From Dactylorhiza incarnata (Eukaryota; Streptophyta; Magnoliopsida; Asparagales; Orchidaceae): a stretch of DNA of 64,000 nucleotides. The notes beneath the pieces are model-generated. The model was not told the origin of the DNA and searched no databases. It was given only the letters and a program-made list of their open reading frames with translations. A program made the position numbers and the translations under genes. Positions 1 to 10,870 of the stretch are shown here, piece by piece; position 1 is the first letter of the stretch, and each line of letters opens with the position of its first letter. Location: contig JAWHQI010000028.1 of the NCBI GenBank assembly GCA_033032865.1, positions 7,831,001 through 7,895,000 of the forward strand, read 5' to 3'.

Positions 1-76
1 AATCATTCTCATGATCGAAGTAGCATATAGGGATGGAAGCATTGATTTTGATTGCAACCATATGCATCAAATATAG

Positions 77-174
77 GGTGGGTCGGTTGTGCAGAGTTCA
101 AAAGCCCAGATATTGCGATGAACTTGTTGGAGACTGAAGAGCAATACAGAATAATGCTTTGTAATGAACCTTAA
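77..174 (+). CDS. possible terminal exon of an unidentified host gene
   Basis: After an acceptor-like ATATAG, a frame stays open for about 32 codons and ends in TAA at 172-174. The peptide ends in ETEEQYRIMLCNEP. AT-rich sequence resembling a 3' UTR follows. No transposase or retroelement motif is present and I do not recognise the product. The upstream part would lie before the window. The call rests only on an open frame, an acceptor-like site and the base-composition change, so a chance ORF is possible. Confidence 0.2.
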
Positions 175-607
175 TTGTTAGGGCATGTTAGATCAGTCGG
201 TACTTATGCCATATTATCACATAAAGTGATGCAACTTGAGTCGCATCTCTTTGTTATTTCTTTCATTTTTATTCATATTTGCATCGAACATAGTTATTTT
301 TGTTTTCACGTACGTATGTTTTGTTTCGTGCACACACTTACTACTTAGTTGCTGACGAATCAATAAGACCGGGAATAAAATAATTTCTCAAATTAATTAA
401 TCTCATAATTAAGGCAAGCATGAAATTAAATTTTTAAAATTAAATATTTTTATAAATTAAGATCTTTACTCCTAAAGGAAATGAATATTTTAAGTTTAAT
501 TTAATAAAAAATATTTAACAATAGATTCTTTAAATTTCAATCATTAATGACATTTTTTTATTTCCATTATTGCCAATACCTCGAGAAGTTGGACTTACAA
601 AAGGGGA
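175..607. other. AT-rich stretch, no gene seen
   Basis: Mostly A/T with short A and T runs. It could be 3' UTR or intergenic sequence following the exon-like segment at 77-174. No repeat or conserved protein is apparent. Confidence 0.5.
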
Positions 608-616
608 AATTTAATA

Positions 617-651
617 GGGTAATGTTATTTGTACACCATAAATGGCTATTT
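617..651 (+). repeat. left terminal inverted repeat of MULE-1
   Basis: Pairs with 3582-3616. It shares the internal core TTATTTGTACACCAT with the other end and also resembles the ends of the neighbouring MULE, which begin GGGTGATGTTATATACAA. Confidence 0.8.
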
Positions 652-733
652 GTAGCTCATGGATATTCGTACCCCTCAAAATTATATTTGTACCCCGACT
701 GGCTATTTATACCCCAATGTTTAAAATTTTAAA

Positions 734-1075
734 ACAAACATAGAATCATCCCAACAAAATATAATGTGACATAAGTACATCATTTTCAGAATATATTGTG
801 ACATAACACTAATTTCTTCAAAATTTAGTCATCATCCGTAAGCTTCCGCTCAAAATATATTATCCCTGCAAAATAGTGGCTACAAATTTATAAACTAATA
901 TAAAACAGACATAGAAGGATCCCTGCAAAATATATTGTGACATAAATACATCATTTTCAGAATATATTGTGACATAACACTAATTTCTTCAAAATTTAGT
1001 CACCATCCGTAAACTTCCGCTCAAAATATATTACCCCTGCAAAATAGTGGCTACAAATTTAAAAACTAATATAGA
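734..1075. repeat. direct duplication, two units of about 171 bp, inside MULE-1
   Basis: Landmarks such as ACATAACACTAATTTCTTC occur at 801 and 972, and AATAGTGGCTACAAATTT also occurs in both units. The units differ at scattered bases. The duplication lies between the left inverted repeat and the 3' end of the transposase remnant and is non-coding. Confidence 0.85.
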
Positions 1076-1299
1076 AATATAAAAACTGTGATAGAAATGT
1101 GTTATATTTGTCTTACGTAATAAGTTGTGGTATATATGAAGACGCCAATTGATGAAATAGCGTCAATATATAGAATATGAACTCTGCAAAATAACAAAAA
1201 TATTAGATTAAAACATTGCCAATAATTTAATATTTTAATGATAATATAAAACATTTACATACCTTATGATCAAAAAAGTCGTGTGATATATGGAGCTTC

Positions 1300-2519
1300 T
1301 CATTGTTCTGCCACTTGTTCATGATATCCTGTCCACATTAGAAATATCAGCGGTTGCGGACATTCTTCCTTCATCCGCAATTCAATGAAGTGGTTGTCAT
1401 TTATATATCCGATATAAACAACCCTTCTAATCTCTGGCGGAGCTGAATGTAGTGGTAGAAATGTGAATGATTGTTGGCTTGAGAGATGAACTAGCTGTAT
1501 GTTGTAGCATGATGCAACATTTACTTTTTTGCTTTTGGGAAAATAACTTCAATTGCATTTATCAAAGCAATCTCTCAGTCCGTTACAAAGACATTAGACA
1601 TCCCATTCTCATCAAAAGTAAGCTTGAAACACTCAAGATCCCATTTATAATTGGCTTCATTTTCACTTGACATAAAGGCAAAACAAGAGTAAAAAGATTG
1701 ATTGATAGATGTAACACCAACAATGGAAAGTTGTGGCAAATAATAACAGTTGGTCTTGAATGTGCAATCAATCATAAATGTAGTGGAGAACATATTACTT
1801 AGACGCACTGAAGTTGGATGTGCAAAAAACAAACTTTCCAAAAGCATAATGCTCTCATTTACTTGAGTGAAACTAATATATCCGGCTGCACTAATGCACT
1901 TAAACAAATGTTGGGTTGGAGTTCCACCATCTAGTTGAGTTCTGTATAACTTTGCTTTCTCATTGTAGATTGTTCTAAGTGATGTAGAATTCCCTGGATT
2001 TCTTTTCTTTAAAGCGGTTAAAATTTTATGAGGCTTACATCCGACGTTGAACATCTCCTCCACTATCTTGTTCTCATTGACATCTAGTCTACCGGCATAT
2101 GGATGTGCTTCAAGATGAACAAACTCATGGTTGTGCATACCATTTTTAACTATAATTTTCCATTCATTATTCATATCTCTTTGTCCTCTCAATGCAAACT
2201 TACACCCGCAATGTTTGGAACTTAATTTTCTTATATTTCTCTTTATGTACCATTTCTTGTTTTGACTGTCAGGAGGTAACCCGACTCTATCACAACCCAA
2301 CGTTACCCTTGGTGATGCTCTGGATGTGATAATATTTGCTCTCAAAATAATGATAACAAATTCCAAAGTTTTTGCCATTTTCCGCGCCCATTCAATCAAC
2401 TCTTCTTTACTTTCAAAACTCATATTTGTACAAAAGTGTATTCCAACATCAAAACCGGTGTCTTTAGAGGACTCTTCATTACACAATAATAACAATTTTT
2501 CTAAACTCATTCCAATCAA
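1300..2519 (-). pseudogene. FAR1-type MULE transposase with OTU-like C-terminal remnant
   Basis: The first 314 codons (2519-1575) hold a FAR1-type DNA-binding domain with zinc ligands C104, C106, H129 and H131 (CGCKFALRGQ ... HNHEFVHLEAH). The start of the transposase core follows, with catalytic Asp in DCTFKTN (D251) and in FVTD (D314). The next codon is TGA, exactly where this family usually has Arg (CGA); the frame then goes on as EIALINAI. After a further stop and frame change the sequence jumps to an OTU-like tail (GYINDNHFIELRM, 1390-1340), ending near 1300. The middle of the gene, including the third catalytic residue and the OTU Cys box, is missing. Known families: FAR1/FHY3-related MULE transposases cut and paste DNA in the nucleus. 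This copy is not expected to be active. Confidence 0.85.
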
Positions 2520-3582
2520 TTAAATGGAAGTACAATCACATAACCAAAAGTTCACAACATTGAACCGATACGAGAAAACTATAAAAAATGAAACTTTTGC
2601 AATAAGACGATCATGGAAATAAAAACTAAGTTTTAAAACCTTGTTACTGTAAGATTTTTCATTCTAATTGTTTGGGAAATTGATTTTGTTTTATTTTTGT
2701 TAGATTTGGTGTTAGATATCTAGGTTCCCTATTCAATTGTGCTGAAATTGAGCTTCTTGCATATTCTTGATAAATTTTATTCATGAAAACTTCAAAGTTG
2801 AAATTTGCTGTAACTAAAAATAAAATTAAAATATTTTAAAGTTTTTTGCATTGCTTTATCTATAAATATGAACATAAGAAATAAAAAGCTTACGAGTAAA
2901 CCCAAGTTAAGATTTTAAATACTTAGTAATTAACACTCAATAGTCTAATGAAGCTCATAAGTGTTACATGTCAAACGAAGCTCTAAATCAGCAAAGTTGT
3001 TTCCCCCATCATGCTTATCTACTATAAAAAGAGTGTTTTTTAATTTGCAAGTCCCACATTCACAGTAATTATATTGATATGGACTTGTCAATTAGTTTAT
3101 ACAGCATACTTGCTAGAGAACTTATGCATGGGTGGGTGGTGCAGGTGCTGTTGTTGTAAGTTTAAGTGATAAATAGTGTGATCCCTCAAATCCTAAACTA
3201 CAAAACTCAAAATCAGCCCCCAAAAGTGAAATTCACTAAGTTCAGTGATTACCTTAGTAACTCTGAAATACCATCCAAAGGAAGGAGAAAGAGCCTTCTT
3301 CTTCGTCGGGGTGGTGTTCGGACATGCGGCGTTCGGGACGGTCTTCGTCGTGGCCGTGTTCTGGGCGGCGTCGGGCTCCAGAGATGAAGAAGATGATGAG
3401 GCTGGAGGGCGTCCGGCAAGTGGCGGCCGGAGGATTCCACATGTGAGGTGCGGTTGGAGGAGGGCGCGTTTCGCGAATGGCTAGGGATCGGGAATCTGGA
3501 CAGGCGGCTGGAAAAAAGGGGTACAAATATAATGATTTAGGGTTATAAAAAGGGCTATTTTTAAAGGAGTAATGGGGTGTGA
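2520..3582 (-). other. MULE-1 leader region, with a GC-rich block
   Basis: This sequence lies upstream of the leftward transposase. 2520-3240 is AT-rich and non-coding. 3285-3500 is markedly GC-rich, with Arg/Gly/Pro-rich frames in several phases and no recognisable domain. MULE-2 has a comparable GC-rich block at the same relative place (6500-6800), so I read it as promoter or 5' UTR of the element or a captured fragment, not a gene. Confidence 0.45.
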
Positions 3583-3616
3583 ATAGCTAAAAAATGGTGT
3601 ACAAATAACACCACCC
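3582..3616 (-). repeat. right terminal inverted repeat of MULE-1
   Basis: The inverted partner of 617-651, ending ...ATAACACCACCC at 3616. Confidence 0.8.
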
Positions 3617-3625
3617 ATTTAAATA

Positions 3626-3665
3626 GGGTGATGTTATATACAAGCCGCTTTTGGCTATATATAAA
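3626..3665 (+). repeat. left terminal inverted repeat of MULE-2
   Basis: Pairs with 6899-6938. The outer 18 bp are identical between the two ends; inner parts differ by small changes. Confidence 0.85.
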
Positions 3666-4167
3666 CCCTCACTATATACAAACCAGTACAAATATATTTT
3701 TGTTATACACAAACCTAATGGTTATATACAAACCAATAAAAAATTAAAAAAAATTTAATTTTTTTATTAGCTAAAAACTTTAAAATTAAAGGTGACTCAA
3801 AAACAATTTCCTCTCATCAAAATAGAAAGTATGCAATATCGATTATATTCGTGGTTTCAAAACATTCCAATTACAACGAGTAGAGACTTGGAATCGCCTT
3901 CATGTTACAACCCCAACATTTTGGATTGTGTTCGGAAAGTTAGCTATTACAAAACCTGAAAATACCTGCACAAGGAAAATAAGAAATCCTGTATTTTTCA
4001 CAACAAATGATCATTTATAAGTACTATTTCATCATTCCCACCTTCAAGAACCCAAAAATTTGTTATATGTTTGCGAATATATATTGTTCTCTTGAACCCA
4101 AAAAATTGTTAGATCCTGTAATCCACACACAAAAATTAGATACATACAAATTTACTAAATATAAAGT

Positions 4168-4192
4168 AAATATATATATATATATATATTTT
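4168..4192. repeat. (TA)n microsatellite
   Basis: A run of alternating T and A just downstream of the MULE-2 gene. Confidence 0.9.
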
Positions 4193-4207
4193 TGCTAACA
4201 TTTTGAG

Positions 4208-6022
4208 TTAGAAGATGTCAACATTTACTATCTCACTTGACGGGCGCATTTGTTGATTTGGAGTTGGTAATCGGGATTTGTATATTTCCTCCCATTTGCT
4301 TGCTATTGGATCATGATGTTGTCTCCAATAAGAAATAATATGTGGTAGAGGACACCCTTCGTGCATCACCAACTGTATGAAATGATTTCCATCTATATAA
4401 CCCATTGCAACTAACCGTTGTGAAGGTGGCGGTGGCGAATTTATTGGAAGAAATGTGAGACTTTGAACTTTAAAAATTTGGACAAAAGCTATGTTATAGC
4501 ATGAAGCTACCACAATCCCCATGTCTGGCATGGACATCCATTTATTTGGGGAGCTGGTAGCGCAGTACAATGAAGAGAGGATAATAATTCTTGCCACCTC
4601 TCCTTCCCAAATAGTTTAATATACATGCTCTCTTTAACGGTTAATTCATTGGAAAGATCCAACAGTACTTGTGCCCAATTTTCACCCATATCTAATGCGC
4701 GGCCAACAACACGAAATCCACAATGACCATCCCCAATGACATTAATGACCTCTTTGATGTGCTCCACTAAATGTAGTGGCATTTGCTTACAAACTTCAAT
4801 GTAGAAACACTTACATGAAGTAAGTGTAGGTGTCCTCAAATGGTAGTCGGTCCTCTTTTTTGCTAAAGCTCTCTTTTTTGCTTGTATGTTTTCTTCTTCC
4901 AAAACATGTTCAAATAAAGAAGGATCATGTTTGTTAGATTTAAGATCATCTTTTAACCTTTTGTAGCTTCCCCTTGGTCTTCCCTTTAAACTCAAAGGAA
5001 CTTTTGTCTCTCTTGTTTGTGATGAAGTTGGATCCATTATCGCTCTTAGTTTTCTTTTTATTTCTTCCTTTTGTTCACTAGAAGTTTCATTAAACCTTCT
5101 ATTAATACCTTCAAATTCTGCTGCGATGTCATCTGAAATATGAACCTCGGACTTTCCTTTAATGATAATTGCTTCCAATGGTGATGTATCATGCATAAAG
5201 GAAATGAGGTTGATTGAGTAATATATGGCACTAACTCATGAGCACAAGGCAATCCCATAGAATATCTTATCTTGTGTGGACACTCCCATGCTTGGTAATA
5301 ATTTGAGGCCTTGACTTTATCTTCTTCTACTTTGATGAATTTTAATGCAGTTAGTGATATACTGATGGAAACATCCGACATAACTTTATAGAAAAAGGAT
5401 GTGAAAATAACATGCTTTCTAGTTGCGAACTATCCTCTTTCACTTTGCGATAACAAACATACCCAGCATCTGTAACACATTTATAAAGAAATTGAATCGG
5501 TGTTCTGCCTCCCAACTCATTCTTGTGAACTGTAGCTCTATGATTATAAATTGTCCTTATTATTGTTGTATTTGCTGGGTTATTTTTCTTAAGAGAAGAA
5601 AGGATTTTGCGGGGTTTAACACCCGAGGCATACATACTCTCAACAAAATTTTCTTCATTCTTATCCAACCTACCAGCAAATGAATGTGCCTCTAAGTGTA
5701 CAGAACCATGATTGTGTTTCCCACACAACACCTCAACTCTCCACTCATCTACACAAATATCCTTCTGACCTCTTACTTGAAATGGACAACCACATTTTTT
5801 TGAAGTGGATTTACGCATAATTTTCCTCACTTGTTTAGGATTGTCACGATTATATCCAGCTCTATCACATCCCAAAAGAACACCTGGTCATGGTCTACCT
5901 GTTACTATATCAGAACCTAATATTGTCACAACATAACTCAAACTTCTACCAATTTTTCGTACCCAATAAATCAATTCTTCCTTAGACGCAAAAATTGAAT
6001 TTGTTTGGAAGAACGACGTCAT
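4208..6022 (-). pseudogene. MULE transposase fused to an OTU-like cysteine protease, DDE core deleted
   Basis: Read leftward from ATG at 6022. A FAR1-type DNA-binding domain comes first (KKCGCPFQVRGQKD ... HNHGSVHLEAH) and is interrupted by one in-frame TGA near 5889. Near 5360 the frame passes abruptly from the sequence before the first catalytic Asp to a SWIM-type zinc motif (CPHKIRYSMGLPCAHEL, about 5260), so the whole catalytic core is deleted. A basic linker follows, then an OTU-like domain with its Cys box GDGHCGFR (about 4725). After a frameshift near 4560 comes its His box DGNHFIQL (about 4385). OTU proteases remove ubiquitin or ubiquitin-like tags. Here the domain seems to be an element cargo, shared with MULE-1. 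Confidence 0.85.
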
Positions 6023-6898
6023 ATCTACGAATTGAAAATCACAACAATAAATAACTAACTATATTGTACACAATATACACAATGAACATACACAAAATTT
6101 GGGTATAGTGGACAATACCATATTCCGGAATAGGGCAATGAATTTCCACATAGTCTGACTCCGTTGCTCCAATTGACAATACTTTTTCCTAAGCACACAT
6201 GAATTAGAACCACCAAAATCCGACTTCTAGCAATGAAGAAGTTGAAACCAAGCAATGAACATCTCACCTCTTGCAAATCAATGTTGCTAGCTAGAACCAC
6301 CAAAATCCGAAGAGAAATCCACCGGTTGAAGGGAGATCGGATGGTGCAACTTAGGGGAATGTTGTGAAATCGGGTCTCCGAAAGAGGGATGTTCGGAGCT
6401 CACCTAAATGGAACAAAAGAACAATATTCACTAACAGTTAGGGTAGATCTAGGATTTCCAAGAGAAAAAAGGAAGATAATAGATTTAGGGTTTTAGGAAA
6501 ACGTTGCTTTCATGGCCAAAAGAGGAAGCACTGGAGGTGGAGAGGTCGACGACCATGACTTCACCGTCGGCCATGGAGAGGAGAGGCGGCAGTGGCTTCA
6601 TTTTTGCTCGTGAATCATCGGCAAGGATCGTACGGGGAAGGAGGCAAGGACCGTCGACCATGGCTTCACTGTCGGCCATGGAGAGAGGTCGCCGGATGGG
6701 GAAGGAGGCTCGCCGGATGGGGAAGGAGGAGTGGCGGCATCAGCGAAGACCCGATGGAGAAGACAGAGAAGAAATCACGCACACGGGATGGGAGATGTCT
6801 AGCAGCTGGAGGAAGGAATAGAAATTAGATTAAATTTTAGGCATTTATTAGGTTTATGAATAGTGTTTTAAAACACCTAAAATAATGAAATAATTTAT
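6023..6898 (-). other. MULE-2 leader, GC-rich at 6500-6800
   Basis: No conserved protein. The GC-rich block contains repeated ATGGGGAAGGAGG-like and CCATGGCTTCA-like words and overlapping open frames of low complexity. Its position upstream of the leftward transposase parallels 3285-3500 in MULE-1. Confidence 0.4.
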
Positions 6899-6938
6899 TT
6901 TGTATATAGCCGTATTTAATTTGTATATAACATCACCC
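6899..6938 (-). repeat. right terminal inverted repeat of MULE-2
   Basis: Reverse-complement partner of 3626-3665, ending TATAACATCACCC. Confidence 0.85.
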
Positions 6939-6946
6939 TTTAAATA

Positions 6947-7427
6947 TTGCCGACAGCCGGGTAAAAAGAGCATCTTGGGATAAATCGTGAAACAGAGGAA
7001 AGTTTCCCGGTTACCCAGCCGCAACCCCTCCTACCTGCGAACTATAAGCCACCTTTTCTCGCCTCCTCCACCGGTATCTTGCCGAACTCCGGCGACCCTT
7101 CCCTATTCCTTCCCATCATCGTTCAGGTCCACATCTCGCTGCTGCTGCCGCCGCCGCCGGGGACCACCTTCACGAACACTGGAGATCTCTCCTTTGTCAC
7201 CCCAACGGAAGCGACGAGCCTTCGTCAGTTTCGTCACTTCCACCCACTACCCGATAGCTTCATACCATCCCTGCCATGCCCATCTCTGCTGGGTCCCCAC
7301 CTCCAGATCCTCCAAGTCCATTCATTCACATTCCCATCCCAATCCAGGACTGATTCTGACGCCTCCTCACTCAGACCGGAAGGTATATCTCTTTTTCATT
7401 CTGCTAGCTCTAATCATTCTAGCTTAT
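6947..7427 (+). other. host-like 5' UTR or promoter fragment
   Basis: A C-rich stretch with CTCCTCC and CCGCCGCCG runs ends in a donor-like CCGGAAG|GTATATCTC at about 7380. AT-rich intron-like sequence follows, continuing after the gypsy insertion (13506 on). Long open frames here are Pro/Ser-rich, overlap in two phases and show no domain. It looks like a first exon and intron start of a plant gene cut off from its promoter by MULE-2, but no downstream exon was found. Confidence 0.3.
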
Positions 7428-8948
7428 TGATGCGTATTCAGCAAGTGCACCAGTCGCTGTCAAGTAATAAATTAGGGAGGAACTCCCCGAATATCGATCT
7501 CTTGAGGAATGCAGGATATGGTGACAAGAAAGTAGAGTGAGGGTAATTGTTTCGACGAGTAAAAGAAAGTAAAAATAAGGGCGTTGTGATTGGTGTCCTA
7601 AGCTATTGCAGAAAAAAGATGCGGGTCAAAACTACGCTTCGCAAGGCGGGATGGATGCAACGGACGCGATGCCGTGCTTCAGAAAGCGCGTGGACGGAAA
7701 GTAACTGTGACGGTTGAGGGTCGCACACACCTTTTCACAAAGTGGGGGTGAGTGCAGCGGCCGCGATGCCGTGCTTCGGTAAGCGGGTGGAATGGCCGCA
7801 GTGCGAGGTTTTGTGAGGGTCGTATTCACCTCTTTGCCAACATCACCACTAGCAGTTGCTAGATGTCTAATAGAACGCGTGTGTGGAAGTGGAGTGGGGG
7901 CGGAGCACATCACAGCAAAAGCATCAAACGAGAAATAAAACATGAGAATACTTCCATTCATAGACAAATAAAGATTACTCTAGTTCAATACAAAAGTTTA
8001 AGCATACATTTCTAAAAGAGAGAGGGTAGAGGAAACCACGAGATGAGAAGCCTCGCCGTAGATCTTGGTCGGAATGGGGGGTTGTCAAGCCTCCTCCGAG
8101 CTCAGTCCTTGGTTGCTTTCGGGGTTCAGAGGCTGTCACTACCTCCAACCATCATCCGTCTTCTTCTCAGAGCTGGGTCTCTTCCCCTTGACCCAAAAGG
8201 AGATGCCGTAACTTGAAATTCTTGCTGTAGATGGCGGGGAAAGCTTCCGGAACCCTTGGTGGAGCTTAGGATCGATGGGAGAAGCTTTCCCAAGGAAGGG
8301 GATGGATGGATGGAGCTTGGAGAGGGAAAACGGCGGAGCTTGCGGAAGAATTCGCGCCCCAAAATAGTGTTGTCTGGCCTAAGATCGCGGACTGCGTATT
8401 TATAGAAAATAAGGCGCACGAGCAGTGGCGCACGACCAGTGGTCGTGCACACTGGAAGTTGGTGGTCGTGCGCGCTGTGCCAGAAAACCTGCAAGACAAA
8501 ACTGCAGGAAAATAAAAAGCGCACGACCGAACGCACGACCGTGCATAACAACGCACGACCAAATTCAGAAAGCAACTTTGGGCTGCAAATGAACGCGCAC
8601 GGCCGGCGGCGCACGATTAGTGATCGTGCGCAGCAGAACCAGTGATCCTGCGCAGCAGAACCAGTGAACGTGCGCAATGTTCCTGTACAGATTTGTACCG
8701 GGAACACCTGCACGACCCCATTCCAGCATAATACTAATCAAAACCACTGAAAGTGGCACAAAACACAGCATGAAAGAAGGAAAAGAAGATAAACAAGAAA
8801 ATACACCAAGAACGGGCCTAGAAGTGCACTTAGCGTGGAATAATAGACGGTTATTAAATATGAACAAAAACATGTATAAAGTGTAGTGCATAGACTAGAT
8901 AATCGGCCTAGATGAGTCCTAAAATATGTATATAATGGAGACTCATCA
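7428..8948 (-). repeat. 3' LTR of the LARD-type gypsy element
   Basis: It reads, on the minus strand, from TGATGAGTCTCC to TACGCATCA. A TATAAATA box lies on the minus strand at 8397-8404. Upstream of it (8405-8650) are many copies of GCACGAC/GTCGTGC arranged as inverted pairs. Confidence 0.88.
8397..8404 (-). promoter_or_regulatory. TATA box of the LARD 3' LTR
   Basis: TATAAATA on the minus strand, preceded by a dyad-rich U3. The equivalent site in the other LTR is at 12970-12977. Confidence 0.6.
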
Positions 8949-8961
8949 CACCCCCAGACTT
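8949..8961 (-). promoter_or_regulatory. polypurine tract of the LARD-type element
   Basis: AAGTCTGGGGGTG on the minus strand, abutting the 3' LTR. The identical word precedes the 3' LTR of the Athila-like element at 42837-42849. Confidence 0.8.
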
Positions 8962-10870
8962 ACCTGTTTGCGCATCCCGAGCAAACTACTCTCGGCGGAC
9001 GGGAAATACAAGGGTTAGAAAGGTGATTGTGGCTAGGAGTAATATGCGAAATCAAATAATCATGTTCATAAAATTCTCGTAGAAGAAATTTCTATTATGC
9101 AAAGTAATTTACAAATATCTAAAATAGTAAATAAGAGATTAGTTTACTCAAAAGCTGAACCAAGTATGATCTGCCAGTCACGTGTAGGGAGAATGTAGGG
9201 ATGCGCTCAGACCAGTATTCCGAAAAATACGGGATACGGAAATAACTCCACCGAAATCCATCGGTGTCGGGAGCCATAAGCTCGCACTTTCGCACTCTCT
9301 CCACAGCATCAAGTAAAACTACACACAAGTCAATAGGGCTTTCGGGTAAATATGAGGCTTAGTTTGTGGTAGGATATACAATGATAAACTTGGAGGCTAA
9401 CGCACCTAACACATTTGAGCAATACAAATTGTAAACCCCGGCAACAAATAAAGCTGATGTGTTCATCGCCAACACCCAATATAAAGTAAATCCTATCAAA
9501 CAATTCAGAATTTCTGAATTAGAATATAGAGCTCAGATTTTTGTTTCTTTTTGAAGCACTAATCTTTTCACTTTTTAGCTCACTAATACTTTTTTTTTTC
9601 TTTTCTCCTTTTTTTCAACTTAAGCAATCCAAATATGTACCCATACATAACAGCACAGCACAATAATCAGTTATACTATAAAGCTCGAAACACGTGCGCA
9701 TACAGGTTTGGTAATCTTGGCTTAAGCGAGAGCGGTGGAGCTAAATAGAAAAGGTGGGATAGGCACAAAATTGGTTAGCAAGGGTGAATCTCTGGTTTTG
9801 GCTCAAAGCTCAAACGGTCCAAAGAATGGCCTACATCATGATAATGCATTAGAACTACCCGGTGCCTATGTTTTGAGAATCGCTAGGGGCGAGTTCTTAG
9901 CCACCGAGAAAGATAGCTCTTTCTCCCGACTCAAGAAATACGAATCTAGCGTTCGATACCAACTCACCTACATTACCGGTAGATCGACATAGGTTCATGC
10001 TTTGAGTAAAGTAAAACTCTAATTACTAAATTAGATAAGAATAAAGCTACAATGCATGAAAATAGAAATAACTTCTACACAAAATTCTATGCAAAACATG
10101 AGTATTCGATTAGAACACTACTGGAGTCAACATCGTACTCCAAACCACGATTCCTAGCTAACACAATTGACCTCCCGACTCCATTCCAAAAGGAAATTTG
10201 GCACGGTAGCACTCGCAAGTAAGTGCGTGCATAGTGGGTGCAGCATGTGCGTGCCACATAAAAATTGATAAACTGAAATAAACTGAAAGCTAAAATAATA
10301 ACACTACCGGAATGCGTGCGTGCGTGCACGTGCATGGTTCTCACTCTCCCCCAGACTTACATGAAAGCATGTTCTAAAATATGATTCTTTAAACATTAAA
10401 TCAAGGAGAAAAGGGAGAGTGTACCCCATGCTCAGAAGTGAGCATACCGAAAGAATTGGCGTTTTGTCCTGAATGCGGTTGTTCCGCCTTGCTCTAGAAA
10501 TACAGACCTACGATTAAAGAGTACCCAGGCACAACAAAAATATAATAAGGAAAATAAAGAAGAACGAAGGAGCGGAACCAAGCGGTCCCAAATGGGTTGT
10601 CTCCCAAAAGCCCTTTTGTTTAATGTCCTTAAGGTGGACTAAATACCTGTATTAAAGCATACTTCATAAAGTCTAATAATAAGCAAAAGATAATAAATTC
10701 TAATTATTATTACAAGCTCAAAACAAATCAGCTATAGGCTGATTTGAAGTAGTAACAACTGATGAAAGGAAAGGGTCCGGGGACCTGGTAGTAGGGGTGG
10801 AAATTAAGTAGGATGCTCAGCCTCCAATCCCAAATCTCCTCCTTTTTCGCTCTCTTCTTCTCCTCCAGTA
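8962..10870 (-). other. non-coding 3' tail of the LARD-type element
   Basis: No gene. The segment 10410-10640, read on the minus strand, resembles 41141-41340 of the Athila-like element. Shared words include CCACCTTAAGGAC, AACAAAAGGGCTT, GGGAGAC and GGTATGCTCA, and TTCTGAGCATGGGGTA occurs in both. This tail is probably recognised by shared element machinery or simply inherited from a common parent. Confidence 0.65.

Larger units (their letters stand above)
617..3616 (-). mobile_element. Mutator-like DNA transposon MULE-1, internally deleted
   Basis: The left end reads GGGTAATGTTATTTGTACAC and the reverse complement of the right end reads GGGTGGTGTTATTTGTACAC. Similarity continues inward through a GGCTATT/AGCTATT segment to about 35 bp. 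The flanks are AATTTAATA (608-616) and ATTTAAATA (3617-3625), which agree at 7 of 9 positions and suit an aged MULE-type target duplication. Inside, on the minus strand, is a decayed FAR1-type transposase with an OTU-like tail (1300-2519). The right end of a second MULE abuts with only 9 bp between them. At 3.0 kb it has lost most of its catalytic core. Confidence 0.85.
3626..6938 (-). mobile_element. Mutator-like DNA transposon MULE-2, internally deleted
   Basis: The left end GGGTGATGTTATATACAA matches the reverse complement of the right end (same 18 bases). Both continue into a GGCTATATA segment. The direct flanks are TTTAAATA at 3618-3625 and 6939-6946, a perfect 8-bp duplication. The element carries a broken transposase-OTU gene on the minus strand (4208-6022). 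It starts 9 bp after MULE-1 ends, so its left target-duplication copy overlaps the right flank of MULE-1. Confidence 0.88.

Noticed and set aside
6987..7540. Two overlapping 150-codon frames
   Set aside because: Low-complexity Pro/Ser composition in two phases; better read as a 5' UTR-like region, and the second runs into an LTR.
8126..8891. Overlapping long frames in the gypsy LTR, repeated at 12699-13286
   Set aside because: They sit in both LTRs, lack ATG context and domains, and reflect GC-rich U3 sequence with inverted GCACGAC words.
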